The notes under the pieces: generated by a model
The model's database searches: none
The model's input: only the letters and a program-made list of their open reading frames with translations
Told to the model about the DNA's origin: nothing
Translations under genes and position numbers: made by a program
In this document: positions 19,935 through 30,044 of the stretch, one piece after another
How the letters are laid out: every line of letters begins with the position of its first letter
How positions within the stretch are numbered: the stretch's first letter is position 1
Assembly: GCF_007904085.1 (NCBI RefSeq)
Contig: NZ_CP042326.1
Span: 1,922,001 to 1,986,000 of the forward strand
Origin: Euhalothece natronophila Z-M001
Lineage (GTDB): Bacteria; Cyanobacteriota; Cyanobacteriia; Cyanobacteriales; Rubidibacteraceae
DNA length: 64,000 bases
Direction of reading: 5' to 3'

Positions 19935-21686
19935 ATGAATTTTGCCATTCCCCCTCGCACTCGCGCCCAAGAATCCCGAGCCGCGATCGAGCGTATTTAC
20001 ATTATTACGCGCCATTTATTTATCCGAGGCTACTATAAGCCTAACGGAACTTCCGGTGCTGCCCTCAAAGAAGCGTTATTAGCCCTACAGCCAGAAATTT
20101 ATGGCTCAATGGCGGACTCAGAAAAAGTTGAACTTAATGGTTTAGTCTATGTGATGGAACGCTTACCCCGTGGGATTGAACAGTGTCGTTTTGTCAAATT
20201 AGTGGCAGCAGAAGGCTATGGAACGTCGGGGTTTGAAAAGATTATTCCCGCTAAACGCCGTCGCAACTGCTATCGGATTGATCCCGAAACGATGCTAGTA
20301 GAGGTAACTCGCGGGCGTAGTGAGATTTATGATATTCTCACTCACTTGACTTTTATGTATATCGAAGCGAATAAAATTGGGGAACACGCTTTAGAGGAAA
20401 ATCAACCGACTCAAGAATGGCTAAAACTAGAAGAAATTGTCACCCAACAGATGAATAATGATTCCCCTCCTTCTTCGCAGGTAGAAGCACAAGAAATGAA
20501 AGAACGGGCTTTTTCCTACGCTAGCACTTTATTAGGGCGTACCTATGCCGAAACTGTAGAGGCTTACGAGCGGTTTCAAGCTGCAGGGGCAACCAACAAT
20601 GGTTTCTTTCAAATTATTTACGGGTTAGGGCGATTGGCAATGGAAGAAACTCAAAATCGCAGTGATCGTCAAATTGCCTTTAGCCCAGCGTTGCGAGAAC
20701 GCATTGGACATCACATTCATGGAGAAAAATGGGCAAGGGATGTTAAAACTTTCTTGCTCGACAATGATTTATGGGAGCGTCCTTTACATATTATTAGTGC
20801 GAATTTACATAGTATTCTCAATAGCTTATTTGCTTTTCCGATTTTAAAGCCAAAAATGGGAGCTTGTAGCATTGAGGAGATGGCGCGAGAATTAAATTTA
20901 CCTGAGAATCACGAACTACAACAACAGGTATGGGAATTTGGTCAGCAACACGGAATGTCATACCTTCCTGATGGGGCTGGAACCAATATTTCTGTACAAT
21001 TGTTTGATACTGCATTGCTTCCCGTTGATTTGCTTAGTCCAGAACTACAAATCGATCGCGAATTTCTGCAACAGGAAAAACCAATTCTCTTGGTAATGGA
21101 TTATGCGTTTGGAGAGCAAGCCTTTGAGATTTTTGATGAACTGCTCAAACCCTATAAAAGGGACACAAATATAAAAAAACTGAATGTTGGCTCGATCTCT
21201 GTGATGGGAAAAGCAGGGACTTTAACAGGTGAAAAAGGAGATTTAATGATTCCTACGGCTCACCTATTTGAAGGAACAGCCGATAACTATCCCTTTGAAA
21301 ATGCGATTCAACCCCACCATTTTGCTCAAAGCGGGCTTCCTGTTCACAAGGGGGCAATGATTACGGTGTTAGGAACATCTTTGCAAAACGCTGATATTCT
21401 TAAGTATTTCAAAGACTCCTCTTGGAGCGCGATCGGCTTAGAAATGGAGGGGGCGCATATGCAAAAGGCAATCCAAGCCGCTGCTAAAATTCGTCGTAGC
21501 ATTGATGAAAATGTTACTTTACGGTATGCCTATTATGCTTCTGATAATCCGTTAATCTCAGGGAGTACCCTAGCTTCAGGAAGTTTGGGACAACTGGGCA
21601 TTAAACCGACTTACACTATTAGTTTACAATTCTTAAATCAAATTTTTAACCCGAGTGCATCTAGCAATTCTGGTGATAGTTCCTAA
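19935..21686 (+). CDS. Large conserved protein of unknown function with phosphorylase-like C-terminus
   Basis: I do not recognise a characterised function; from memory it resembles a bacterial family listed as DUF6909, but that is unverified. The 583 residues start MNFAIPPRTRAQESRAAIERIYIITRHLF. The N-terminal half is mixed helical with RNCYRIDPETMLVEVTRGRSEIYDILTHLTFMYIEANKI. The C-terminal part has GSISVMGKAGTLTGEKGDLMIPTAHLFEGTADNY and AIGLEMEGAHMQKAIQAAAKI, which recall the glycine-rich loop and EME(G/A) motif of nucleoside phosphorylases. No signal peptide or membrane segment is seen. It precedes hisIE by 39 bases, possibly in one transcript. Confidence 0.75.
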   Translation: MNFAIPPRTRAQESRAAIERIYIITRHLFIRGYYKPNGTSGAALKEALLALQPEIYGSMADSEKVELNGLVYVMERLPRGIEQCRFVKLVAAEGYGTSGFEKIIPAKRRRNCYRIDPETMLVEVTRGRSEIYDILTHLTFMYIEANKIGEHALEENQPTQEWLKLEEIVTQQMNNDSPPSSQVEAQEMKERAFSYASTLLGRTYAETVEAYERFQAAGATNNGFFQIIYGLGRLAMEETQNRSDRQIAFSPALRERIGHHIHGEKWARDVKTFLLDNDLWERPLHIISANLHSILNSLFAFPILKPKMGACSIEEMARELNLPENHELQQQVWEFGQQHGMSYLPDGAGTNISVQLFDTALLPVDLLSPELQIDREFLQQEKPILLVMDYAFGEQAFEIFDELLKPYKRDTNIKKLNVGSISVMGKAGTLTGEKGDLMIPTAHLFEGTADNYPFENAIQPHHFAQSGLPVHKGAMITVLGTSLQNADILKYFKDSSWSAIGLEMEGAHMQKAIQAAAKIRRSIDENVTLRYAYYASDNPLISGSTLASGSLGQLGIKPTYTISLQFLNQIFNPSASSNSGDSS

Positions 21687-21725
21687 TGCTATAATCAGCC
21701 CACAGATGCTGCCAAGTTAGTAAAG

Positions 21726-22361
21726 ATGACTGATTTTTCCCAAGCGATTCCTGTTGATAAAATTTGCTATAACGAGCAAGGATTAGTTCCCGCGATTGTC
21801 CAAGATTATTTGGATGGAACGGTGTTAATGATGGCGTGGATGAGTCCCGAGTCTTTGCAAAAAACCCTTGAAACTGGCGAAACTTGGTTTTGGAGTCGAT
21901 CGCGCCAAGAGTTTTGGCACAAAGGGGCAACTTCTGGACATTTACAATTTGTTAAGTCAGTTCGCTACGACTGTGATAGTGATGCACTTTTGATTACCGT
22001 GGAACAACAAGGGGATGTTGCTTGTCATACGGGAGAACGTTCCTGTTTTCATCAAGTTGATAGCACGAAAGCCCATCCTCCTGCTGATACCCTTTCTGGA
22101 GTGTATTCAGTCATCAGCGATCGCCGTGATCACCCTAAAGACGATTCTTACACTTGTAAACTGATGGCAGGGGGAGATAATAAGATTCTCAAAAAAATTG
22201 GGGAAGAAGCCTCGGAAGTGGTAATGGCTTGTAAGGATGATGACAAAAGCGCGATCGCGTCAGAGGTAGCAGACTTGTTTTATCACACTCTTGTTGCTAT
22301 GTCCTATCACAATGTTGATGTTAAAGAAGTTTATAAAAAATTGCAAGAAAGACGGGGATAG
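21726..22361 (+). CDS. hisIE: Bifunctional phosphoribosyl-AMP cyclohydrolase / phosphoribosyl-ATP pyrophosphatase
   Basis: The protein carries out steps two and three of histidine synthesis. The HisI domain (about residues 1-115) has the metal and active-site motifs [29 protein letters not shown] and [10 protein letters not shown]. The HisE domain (about 120-211) has [29 protein letters not shown] and [11 protein letters not shown]. The fused form of 211 residues is common in cyanobacteria. Other his genes are not in the window, as usual for cyanobacteria, where they are scattered. Confidence 0.97.
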   Translation: MTDFSQAIPVDKICYNEQGLVPAIVQDYLDGTVLMMAWMSPESLQKTLETGETWFWSRSRQEFWHKGATSGHLQFVKSVRYDCDSDALLITVEQQGDVACHTGERSCFHQVDSTKAHPPADTLSGVYSVISDRRDHPKDDSYTCKLMAGGDNKILKKIGEEASEVVMACKDDDKSAIASEVADLFYHTLVAMSYHNVDVKEVYKKLQERRG

Positions 22362-22472
22362 TTGAAATGACAAAATAATCAATAAGTAATTACTTCCGAT
22401 GACAGAGGGAAAACTGTAACAAAATCACTTAAAATTTAGGGTGTTGAGCAAAAGAAGGCAACTTAAATCACC

Positions 22473-22874
22473 TTGAGTACACAAGCCACGCAACAAAAAA
22501 CGTTACGAGTGTTAATTGCTGATGATCATGAGTTAACTCGGTATAGTTTAAAATTAATTCTCTCCACCCGAGAAGCAATAACGCTCGTTGGAGTCGCTTG
22601 TAACGGGCAAGAAGCCTTAGAAATGACCCAAGAGTATGCCCCCGATGTCTTGGTGATGGATTTACAAATGCCCATTATGGATGGACTCAGCGCCTCAAAA
22701 AAAATTAAGCAATTACATCCACAGGCTCAGATCATTGCTTATTCTTCCTTAGAGGATCCACAAACTGAAGCCCTGGCTCAAACTGCGCCAATTGACGCTT
22801 TTTGTAGTAAAGAAACTCCTACGGAAGAACTTGTTACCCTCATTAAGCAATTGGGAAGAGAAGTTTCTCATTGA
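22473..22874 (+). CDS. Single-domain response regulator
   Basis: The 133 residues form one receiver domain with no output domain. It has the acidic pair in LRVLIADDHELTRYSLKLIL, the phospho-acceptor aspartate in PDVLVMDLQMPIMDG, and AYSSLEDPQ. The lysine expected near the end is in DAFCSKETPTEEL. The start is a TTG at 22473, since no ATG is available before the receiver core. The helix-turn-helix of NarL-type regulators is absent although the receiver resembles that class. Partners are not encoded next to it. Confidence 0.85.
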   Translation: MSTQATQQKTLRVLIADDHELTRYSLKLILSTREAITLVGVACNGQEALEMTQEYAPDVLVMDLQMPIMDGLSASKKIKQLHPQAQIIAYSSLEDPQTEALAQTAPIDAFCSKETPTEELVTLIKQLGREVSH

Positions 22875-22991
22875 GAGCCAACATCAAGTTATTCATCGGA
22901 TAATTTTGATAGATTGTAGTAGAAATTTAACAAAAACAAAGTGAAGAAGGTGGAAAATGCTAAAATTTGGGTATATTTCCCTTTTTTTTAG

Positions 22992-23849
22992 ATGTCCTTC
23001 GACAATCTGTGCAAACTGTTATCGGAAAAATACCCCGCTCACTTCGCCAGTTGGGTTCTCAATACTCCACAATCTCATGCGGAAGTTTTAAAAACTGAAC
23101 TTAGCATTGAACCGATCCGCGCTGATTCCGTTACTTTTTTGCAATTACAAGAGCGGATTCTACACTTAGAATTTCAAACTCAACTCCAATCAAATCCACC
23201 GCTTCCCTTGCGAATGTTGGACTATTGGGTGCGTTTATATCGCTTGTATCGCTTACCCATTACCCAAGTGATTGTTTTATTGCTTCCACCTCCTGCGAAT
23301 TCTGTAATTGAAAGTAGCTTTACTGTAGAAAACACTTCTCATCAATACCGAGTGATTCGACTTTGGGAAGAAAGCCCAGAGTTATTTCTTAATGATCCGA
23401 TTTTGTTACCATTAGCCCCTTTAACGGCGACGAATGACCCACAAACGTTATTACAACAAGTGGTTAAGCAAGTGAATCAACTTGAAGGAGAGAAGAAAGT
23501 AGAAATCTCAGCTTACGCGCAAATCGTAGCAGGGTTAAAATATAGGAAAGATTTGGTAAGAAGATTATTTCGGGAGGGAATGATGCGGGAGTCAGTTATT
23601 TATCAGGATATTATTCAAGAGGGAAGACAAGAAGGAAGACAAGAGGGAAGACAAGAGGGAGAACGATCGCTGATATTACGACTTTTAACCCGACGACTAG
23701 GAGAACTGCCACAGTTATGGCGCGATCGCGTTAACACGCTTTCTCTAGAACAGTTAGAAAACCTTGGAGAAGCCTTACTCGATTTTCAAGGAATGGCTGA
23801 TTTAGAAATATGGTGGCGTGAATTGAATGAAAGATATCAAAAAGACTAG
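22992..23849 (+). CDS. Rpn/DUF4351-type protein, nuclease-like fold
   Basis: The 285 residues match a large cyanobacterial family of PD-(D/E)XK-like proteins with a C-terminal DUF4351 domain. The N-terminal half contains RADSVTFLQLQERILHLEFQTQLQSNPPLPLRMLDYWVRLYRLYRLP, where LHLEFQT corresponds to the core E-x-Q strand. Near residue 210 lies the repeat E-G-R-Q, three and a half copies, encoded by 12-base tandem repeats. The DUF4351 segment ILRLLTRRLGELPQLWRDRVNTLSLEQLENLGEALLDF follows. Related Rpn proteins act in recombination or as conflict-system nucleases; the function here is not known. Confidence 0.8.
   Translation: MSFDNLCKLLSEKYPAHFASWVLNTPQSHAEVLKTELSIEPIRADSVTFLQLQERILHLEFQTQLQSNPPLPLRMLDYWVRLYRLYRLPITQVIVLLLPPPANSVIESSFTVENTSHQYRVIRLWEESPELFLNDPILLPLAPLTATNDPQTLLQQVVKQVNQLEGEKKVEISAYAQIVAGLKYRKDLVRRLFREGMMRESVIYQDIIQEGRQEGRQEGRQEGERSLILRLLTRRLGELPQLWRDRVNTLSLEQLENLGEALLDFQGMADLEIWWRELNERYQKD
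23619..23661 (+). repeat. 12-base tandem repeats encoding E-G-R-Q
   Basis: The unit GGGAAGACAAGA or a one-base variant is repeated about three and a half times inside the DUF4351-protein gene. The repeat keeps frame, so changes in copy number would lengthen or shorten the linker by four residues. Confidence 0.8.
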
Positions 23850-23868
23850 GTGGGAAACTCAGCAAAAA

Positions 23869-24051
23869 TTAGCCTTGTTGTGCCTCTGGAAAAGTTTCTT
23901 TAAACTCTTCAATTAAATCATCAAGTTCCTCTAGCGCTTGGTTAACATCTAAGCGCAATGTTCCTAAACTGGGCTGCTCTAATAAGTCCAATAAAACCTC
24001 ACGCTTACTCTCAATTGTCCGAATCCGCTCAATCAGGGTTTGCTTATCCAT
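23869..24051 (-). CDS. Small acidic helical hypothetical protein
   Basis: I do not recognise this 60-residue protein. It is fully helical in character (MDKQTLIERIRTIESKREVL, then leucine-rich turns, DDLIEEFKETFPEAQQG) with no membrane segment or signal peptide. It converges with the DUF4351 gene, with a 19-base gap. It could be a small regulatory or antitoxin-like protein, but nothing in the sequence shows this. Confidence 0.6.
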   Translation of the reverse strand: MDKQTLIERIRTIESKREVLLDLLEQPSLGTLRLDVNQALEELDDLIEEFKETFPEAQQG

Positions 24052-24115
24052 AGCTTAATAACTCGTCACTACTTCTACGGTAAACTATAAATGCTTAATT
24101 TATCAAACTGTCAAG

Positions 24116-24664
24116 ATGCTCGGTAAAATATCATTAGGAAAATGGGGAATGATTGTTGGTGGCACATTAGCAATTGTCGGCTTTATCGCCTATGGTGCTG
24201 GCAATGCCACTCTCAACTTAGCTGGTTTTTTCTACGGCATCCCTGTTTTTTTAGGGGGATTAGCCCTGAAAGCCGCAGAATTGAAACCAACCCCCTACAC
24301 CAAGGAAACCTCACCAGAAGTAGCAAAATTACGAGAAGAGAAAGGAACCCCCACCCAACATCAAATTCTCCGAGATGTTACCCGTTATCGTTATGGAGAA
24401 CAAGTCCATCTTCAAGAATCTTTAGAACGCCTCGGATTAAGCCCCACCGATGAAGAAAGACCGGTTCTTAGTGGGCTTCGGGAAGAAGAAATTGATGGTG
24501 CTTACGCCTTAATTTTAGAATTTGAGTCCTCCCTTATTCCTTGGGAACGGTGGCTGGAACAAAAGGACAAAATTGAGCGATTTTTTGGTCCCAATATCAG
24601 TGCGAAGTTGCATCAGCCACAATCAGATTGGGTAGAAGTTGCCCTAGTTGCCACTACTGAGTAA
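24116..24664 (+). CDS. DUF2854 membrane protein
   Basis: The 182 residues match the cyanobacterial/plastid DUF2854 family, whose function is unknown. Two hydrophobic segments lie near the N-terminus (about residues 9-27 and 32-50: IVGGTLAIVGFIAYGAG, LAGFFYGIPVFLGGLALKAA). A soluble domain follows with RDVTRYRYGEQVHLQESLERLGLSPTDEERPVL and LEFESSLIPWERWLEQKDKIERFFGP. The protein is probably anchored in the thylakoid or plasma membrane with a cytoplasmic C-terminal domain; this is inferred from hydrophobicity only. Confidence 0.82.
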   Translation: MLGKISLGKWGMIVGGTLAIVGFIAYGAGNATLNLAGFFYGIPVFLGGLALKAAELKPTPYTKETSPEVAKLREEKGTPTQHQILRDVTRYRYGEQVHLQESLERLGLSPTDEERPVLSGLREEEIDGAYALILEFESSLIPWERWLEQKDKIERFFGPNISAKLHQPQSDWVEVALVATTE

Positions 24665-24813
24665 TAGCATCAAGAAATGTGAAGATTTGTTAGAGCAGTG
24701 TTAAAGACTGTTTCAAATTAGCTGCTTTTTAAGGGGAATATAGGGAAAAACCTCGAAACTGCATGATACTATGCCAACAGTGAGTAACAAGTAGCAAGTA
24801 GAGGAGATAGACT

Positions 24814-26034
24814 TTGGTGTTAAGGGTTGCTGTCGTCGGTTCAGGACCGGCTGGTTCTTCTGCAGCGGAAGTATTAGCCAAAGCTGGAATTGAAACCTAT
24901 CTATTTGAACGAAAATTAGACAACGCAAAGCCTTGCGGTGGGGCAATTCCCCTCTGCATGGTGGGTGAGTTTGACCTCCCTCCCGAAATTGTGGATCGGC
25001 GGGTGAGAAAAATGAAAATGATCTCCCCGTCTAATGTAACCGTTGATATTAATTTAGAAAAAGAAGACGAATATATTGGAATGTGCCGTCGGGAAGTCCT
25101 AGACGGCTTTTTAAGAAATCGCGCTGCCGAATTAGGGGCAAATTTAATTAATGGCACGGTTCATCGCCTAGAATTACCGCAAAGCGATAATGAACCTTAT
25201 ACCATTCATTATGCTGACCACTCTGACGGTAGTGCCGTGGGAACAGCTAGCACCCTACAAGTGGATTTAGTGATTGGTGCTGATGGGGCAAACTCCCGTG
25301 TGGCAAAAGCTATTGATGCTGGGGATTATAACTACGCGATCGCGTTTCAAGAGCGCATTCGCATCCCAGAAGACAAAATGGCTTACTATGAGGAGCTTGC
25401 TGAAATGTATGTCGGGAATGACGTTTCCCCAGACTTCTATGCTTGGGTGTTCCCGAAATTTGACCATGTTGCTGTGGGAACTGGCACCATGAAGGTCAAT
25501 AAGGCAAAAATTAAAGACCTACAGGCTGGAATCCGCGCCCGTTCTGCCCAAAGAACTGAAGGTGGGGAAATTATTAAAGTAGAAGCCCATCCGATTCCAG
25601 AACATCCTCGTCCCCATCGTGTTCGTGGTCGCGTGGCCCTCGTAGGGGACGCAGCAGGAACTGTCACCAAATCCTCTGGAGAAGGCATTTATTTTGCCGC
25701 TAAGTCTGCTCGGATGTGTGCGGAAACTATTGTCGAAACTTCCAAGAATGGACAGCGAGTTCCCACAGAAAAAGACCTCAAACAGTATCTCAAACAATGG
25801 GATAAACGTTATGGCGCAACCTACATGGTTTTAGACTTACTACAACGAGTCTTCTACCGCTCCGATGCCACTCGCGAAGCCTTTGTTGAGATGTGTTCTG
25901 ATAAAGATGTACAACGGATGACCTTTGATAGTTATCTTTACAAAACGGTAACTCCTGGCAATCCCTTGGTACAAATGAAAATTACCGCAAAAACCGTCGG
26001 TAGCCTGCTCCGAGGACATGCCCTCGCCCCTTAA
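24814..26034 (+). CDS. chlP: Geranylgeranyl diphosphate/chlorophyllide reductase
   Basis: ChlP reduces the geranylgeranyl chain to phytyl for chlorophyll and tocopherol, using NADPH and FAD. The 406 residues begin VLRVAVVGSGPAGSSAAEVLAKAG, the FAD-binding dinucleotide fold. They contain KPCGGAIPLCM, VIGADGANSRVAK, and the second FAD motif GRVALVGDAAGTVTKSSGEGIYFA. The start is TTG at 24814 (or the adjacent GTG), after GAGGAGA; both give the same core. It has its own 149-base upstream region, and a terminator follows. Confidence 0.96.
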   Translation: MVLRVAVVGSGPAGSSAAEVLAKAGIETYLFERKLDNAKPCGGAIPLCMVGEFDLPPEIVDRRVRKMKMISPSNVTVDINLEKEDEYIGMCRREVLDGFLRNRAAELGANLINGTVHRLELPQSDNEPYTIHYADHSDGSAVGTASTLQVDLVIGADGANSRVAKAIDAGDYNYAIAFQERIRIPEDKMAYYEELAEMYVGNDVSPDFYAWVFPKFDHVAVGTGTMKVNKAKIKDLQAGIRARSAQRTEGGEIIKVEAHPIPEHPRPHRVRGRVALVGDAAGTVTKSSGEGIYFAAKSARMCAETIVETSKNGQRVPTEKDLKQYLKQWDKRYGATYMVLDLLQRVFYRSDATREAFVEMCSDKDVQRMTFDSYLYKTVTPGNPLVQMKITAKTVGSLLRGHALAP

Positions 26035-26056
26035 AATTGTAAAAAGTAAGTTCCTT

Positions 26057-26092
26057 ACCAGCATCTTTAAGAATTAGGGTGCTGGTTTTTTT
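26057..26092 (+). terminator. Rho-independent terminator after chlP
   Basis: ACCAGCA (26057-26063) pairs with TGCTGGT (26080-26086), followed directly by TTTTTT. It closes the chlP transcript before grpE. Confidence 0.75.
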
Positions 26093-26176
26093 CGTTAAAA
26101 CCGAACTTCTAATCAACAGTAGAGAAGAGACAAACCTGTTAATCTAGAATGCGGTAGCCTGTATTAAAAATGGATT

Positions 26177-26944
26177 ATGATCGACGAACAGAAGCAACAA
26201 GATTCTATGAATAATGAACCTAATCAAGATCAACAAACCGAAAGTAGCGAATCCTTAGAAAAGGAAACCGCAGCTGCAACTCCACAAGAAACAGAAGTAG
26301 TTGCAGAACAAGACTCTGTGCCTGAAGTAGAAACTCAAAGTGTAAGTGAAGACGACAATAGTCAACAACAATCAACAGACACAACGAGTACCGAAGAATT
26401 ACAAGCAGAAATTCAAAATCTTAAGCAAAAATTAGAACAAGAAGCTCAACAACGGGAAACTGTAACTGCTCAAGCTAAACGCCTTGCTGCTGATTTTGAA
26501 AACTTCCGTCGTCGTAGTGAAGCTCAAAAAGAAGAAATTAAGCAGAATGAGAAACGAGAAACCCTGACTAAAATTTTAGAAATTGTTGATAACTTTGAAA
26601 GAGCGCGATCGCAGATTAAACCTGAAACAGAAGGAGAAAAAAATATCCATAAAAGTTATCAAGGGCTTTATAAACAATTAGTAGAATCCTTAAAAAGCCT
26701 TGGTGTCTCGAAAATGCGTCCCGAAGGGGAACCCTTTGATCCCTATTATCATGAAGCCATGATGCGAGAGCCTAGTAACGAGTATCCTGAAGGAACCGTT
26801 ATTGAAGAGTTGAGAGCCGGCTATATGATCGGGGATAGTGTTCTTCGTCATGCCATGGTTAAGGTTGCAGCCGCTCCTGAATCCTCAGGAGAAGAAGAAA
26901 ATGGAGAGAGTGAAAAAAATAATAGCGAAGAAGAGCTAGCATAA
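26177..26944 (+). CDS. grpE: Nucleotide exchange factor GrpE
   Basis: GrpE releases ADP from DnaK. The 255-residue protein has a long acidic, glutamine-rich, probably disordered N-terminus (residues 1-75). A coiled coil follows ([24 protein letters not shown]), then the GrpE core with [48 protein letters not shown] and [22 protein letters not shown]. The C-terminus is acidic. It heads the grpE-dnaK-dnaJ cluster. Confidence 0.96.
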   Translation: MIDEQKQQDSMNNEPNQDQQTESSESLEKETAAATPQETEVVAEQDSVPEVETQSVSEDDNSQQQSTDTTSTEELQAEIQNLKQKLEQEAQQRETVTAQAKRLAADFENFRRRSEAQKEEIKQNEKRETLTKILEIVDNFERARSQIKPETEGEKNIHKSYQGLYKQLVESLKSLGVSKMRPEGEPFDPYYHEAMMREPSNEYPEGTVIEELRAGYMIGDSVLRHAMVKVAAAPESSGEEENGESEKNNSEEELA

Positions 26945-27059
26945 GTAAAATTAATCATAATCCTTCTGCTAGGTTTAAGCTCTATTAAGGGAAAACTCTT
27001 AATAAGAATGAATCCTTAGGAATACTTACTAGCAGACTACAATCACCTCTAAATCAGTT

Positions 27060-29243
27060 ATGGGAAAAGTTATTGGCATTGACCTTGGCACCACAAATAG
27101 TTGTATCGCTGTCTTAGAAGGTAGCAAACCAATTGTTATTGGTAACGCAGAAGGAGAACGAACTACTCCTAGTCTTGTTGCCTTCACCAAAGAACAAGAA
27201 CGTCTTGTGGGTCAACTCGCAAAACGTCAAGCCGTAACCAATGCTGAAAATACAATTTACAGCATGAAACGGTTTATTGGCCGACGTTGGGAAGACACTG
27301 AAATTGAACGGCAACGGGTTTCTTATCACTGTGTTCCTGGGCGCGATCAAACTGTTGATGTTAAAGCTTGGAGCAAACAATATACGCCTCAAGAAATTTC
27401 AGCAATGATTCTGCAAAAGTTAAAAGCTGATGCTGAAAATTACCTGAATGAGGAAGTGACCGATGCAGTGATTACAGTTCCTGCCTATTTTACTGATGCC
27501 CAACGTCAGGCAACCAAAGATGCCGGAACGATTGCTGGTTTAGAAGTGTTAAGAATTATTAATGAACCAACCGCTGCTGCCCTTGCTTTCGGGCTAGATA
27601 AGCAAGAACAAAAGCAATATATTTTAGTTTTTGACCTTGGCGGTGGGACATTAGATGTTTCCATTTTGCAACTTGGAGATGGTGTCTTTGAGGTCAAAGC
27701 CACTGCCGGTAATAATCATCTTGGGGGAGATGACTTTGACAATGTCATTGTGGAATGGATGCTGGAAAAATTTCAAGAAAAAGAGGGCATTGATCTCACC
27801 CAAGATAAAATGGCAATGCAGCGTTTACGGGAAGCTGCAGAACGAGCTAAAATTGAGCTTTCGAGTCGTCCCACTACCGCTATTAACTTGCCCTTTATTA
27901 CCGCGTTTAGTAAGGGGGAAGGAGAAGTGGGGCCAAAACATCTAAAACTGGAATTAAGTCGATCCAAATTTGACGAACTTTCTCGAGATTTAGTTAAAGG
28001 AACTTTTCAACCTCTCAAACAAGCTTTAGATGATTCTGGCTTAAATGCGGATGAAATTGATCGAATTTTATTAGTGGGAGGCTCAACCCGCATCCCTTCA
28101 GTTAGGGAAGGATTAAAAGAATTTTTTCATGGTAAAGAACCAGATCGCTCCATTAACCCTGATGAAGCCGTGGCTCTAGGCGCAGCTATTCAAGGGGGAG
28201 TCTTAGCCCATGAAGAAGAAGTTGAGGATATTCTCCTGCTTGATGTTACGCCCCTTTCCCTTGGCATTGAAACCCTTGGAGAAGTTTTTACCAAAGTCAT
28301 TGAACGCAATACCACGGTTCCTACTAGTAAATCACAAGTCTTCTCCACAGCAAGTGATGGACAAACCTCTGTGGAAATTCATGTGCTACAGGGGGAACGC
28401 GCCATGGCTAGTGATAACAAAACCCTTGGCAAGTTTCTCTTAACTGGTATTCCCGCTGCGCCAAGAGGGGTTCCCCAGATTGAGGTGAGTTTTGAAATTG
28501 ATGTCAACGGTATTTTAAAAGTCGCTGCGGAAGATAAAGGCACAGGACGAGAACAGAGTATTGTCATTAAAGAAACAGGTGGACTGTCTCAAGAAGAAAT
28601 TGAACGGATGCAAAAAGAGTCAGAACAATACGCCGAGGAAGATCGTAAGCGCATGCAACGAGTTGAACTCAGTAACCAAGCCGATAGCCTCTTTTATAGC
28701 CACGAAAATACCCTCAAAGATAATGAGGGGTTAATCCCAGAAAAATTAAAAACCATAGCAAAGAATCAAAAAGAGCAATTAGTAAAGGTTTTAGAAGATC
28801 CGCAAGTTGAACTAGAAGTCATCCGTACTCGCTTAGAAGAATATCGGCAAGCGGTTTTAACCATGGGAACAGAAGTATATAGTCATGGTAATAGTCGCAA
28901 TAATAACTCAGCCATTCAAGAAAGAGGTTACGAAACGGTTGGCGAAGAAGAGATTACTCGAGAAATGACAGCTAAAAGTGAAGCCTCCTCTCCATCCTCA
29001 ACTTCTAAAAAGACAACCGATGAGGAAGCATCATCTCAATTAGAAGAAGTTTTTGGTACATTTAGTGAAGATACTGCCGATTCAAATATTGTCACTGATT
29101 CTGATGATGAGATAAGGTTAAAAAGTGCTAGTCAGAATAAACAAACTGAATTTGATATTGAAGAAGAAGATTTTAATCCTTTTGAAGATTGGGATAATGA
29201 AGAAGATTACCTCTCTACTGATGATTATGAGGCGGTAGAATAA
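27060..29243 (+). CDS. dnaK: Chaperone DnaK (DnaK1-like, long acidic C-terminus)
   Basis: This Hsp70 folds proteins with GrpE and DnaJ. The 727 residues begin [21 protein letters not shown] and contain the ATPase motifs [32 protein letters not shown] and [15 protein letters not shown]. The substrate domain has [14 protein letters not shown]. The protein is about 90 residues longer than E. coli DnaK: after residue 600 comes a serine-, acid- and asparagine-rich tail without the usual EEVD-like ending. Cyanobacteria have several DnaK proteins, and the GrpE linkage points to the DnaK1 type. A group II intron starts nine bases after the stop. Confidence 0.95.
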   Translation: MGKVIGIDLGTTNSCIAVLEGSKPIVIGNAEGERTTPSLVAFTKEQERLVGQLAKRQAVTNAENTIYSMKRFIGRRWEDTEIERQRVSYHCVPGRDQTVDVKAWSKQYTPQEISAMILQKLKADAENYLNEEVTDAVITVPAYFTDAQRQATKDAGTIAGLEVLRIINEPTAAALAFGLDKQEQKQYILVFDLGGGTLDVSILQLGDGVFEVKATAGNNHLGGDDFDNVIVEWMLEKFQEKEGIDLTQDKMAMQRLREAAERAKIELSSRPTTAINLPFITAFSKGEGEVGPKHLKLELSRSKFDELSRDLVKGTFQPLKQALDDSGLNADEIDRILLVGGSTRIPSVREGLKEFFHGKEPDRSINPDEAVALGAAIQGGVLAHEEEVEDILLLDVTPLSLGIETLGEVFTKVIERNTTVPTSKSQVFSTASDGQTSVEIHVLQGERAMASDNKTLGKFLLTGIPAAPRGVPQIEVSFEIDVNGILKVAAEDKGTGREQSIVIKETGGLSQEEIERMQKESEQYAEEDRKRMQRVELSNQADSLFYSHENTLKDNEGLIPEKLKTIAKNQKEQLVKVLEDPQVELEVIRTRLEEYRQAVLTMGTEVYSHGNSRNNNSAIQERGYETVGEEEITREMTAKSEASSPSSTSKKTTDEEASSQLEEVFGTFSEDTADSNIVTDSDDEIRLKSASQNKQTEFDIEEEDFNPFEDWDNEEDYLSTDDYEAVE

Positions 29244-29600
29244 TAGGGGTTAGTGCGACACGAAAGGGGTTACTTATTTTGTAATTTTCCCTGTCGCATT
29301 TTGAGAGTGAGACCCTCAGAAAGTCTCCAGCCTAGTGTGCAAGGCTGTGTCCGCCTCCAACTGCGTCACTGGTAACGGTGGGGTGGGAAGCAGGAGGTCA
29401 AATGTAACTCGCTGATTATGACCTGCCATAAAGGTGAGTGCTAGGGCAAGTTCAGCACGGTGAGCGAAAGCGAAGTGTCCGATGAGCTGTCGTTACTTAG
29501 TCCCTGTAAGCTAAGGCTTATTACCGCGCAGGTATTGAAACAGGGTTGATTAGCAGTGAAAGCGAGAGCAAGTAGCTGGTCGTTAAGGGCGATGGTCAGG

Positions 29601-29623
29601 TTGTACTCCTAACCCTAGTACAA
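29601..29623 (+). other. EBS1 hairpin of the group II intron
   Basis: TTGTACT (29601-29607) and AGTACAA (29617-29623) form a perfect stem with loop CCTAACCCT. The loop bases TAACCC (29610-29615) are an exact complement of the six exon bases before the intron. This is the expected EBS1-IBS1 pairing used in splicing and target choice. TTATTA at 29518-29523 could be EBS2 pairing with TAATAG (29241-29246), allowing one wobble, but this is weaker. Confidence 0.75.
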
Positions 29624-30044
29624 CAAAGGTTAACCCTCTGGCTATAGGTTAACTAGCACACCATAGTACCCTCGGCGGATAGGACACCACCTAAACTGAG
29701 CGTATCTCTCGAATGCGAAACGTGGTAAACCCTTAAGGGTCTGGTTTCGACCAGTAAGCTAACCGTAAGGAAAGCCTAATTCCCTTGAGGGCAGAGGATA
29801 ACTTAAGAAGCGAAGGCCGTCTGCCGTCTCTGGGCAGGGTGCTATTAAGAACCCGATTTCGGAATCAACCGATAACTTGGTGGCACTTAAGCAAGAGCAA
29901 GAAGGTAAGAGGAAAGCCCTACAGGGTACAACTCGACGGATAGGGGTTCAAGATTTGCCCCACCCGAAAGGGGAGCTGACTTAAGTTCAGGTGAACTCTC
30001 TGAGTTCCAACGCGAAGTGACCAAATTCTTGTAGGAAAAGTTAG

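Noticed and set aside
23619-23661. CRISPR-like repeats
   Set aside because: The units are 12 bases with no spacers and keep the reading frame of the DUF4351 gene.
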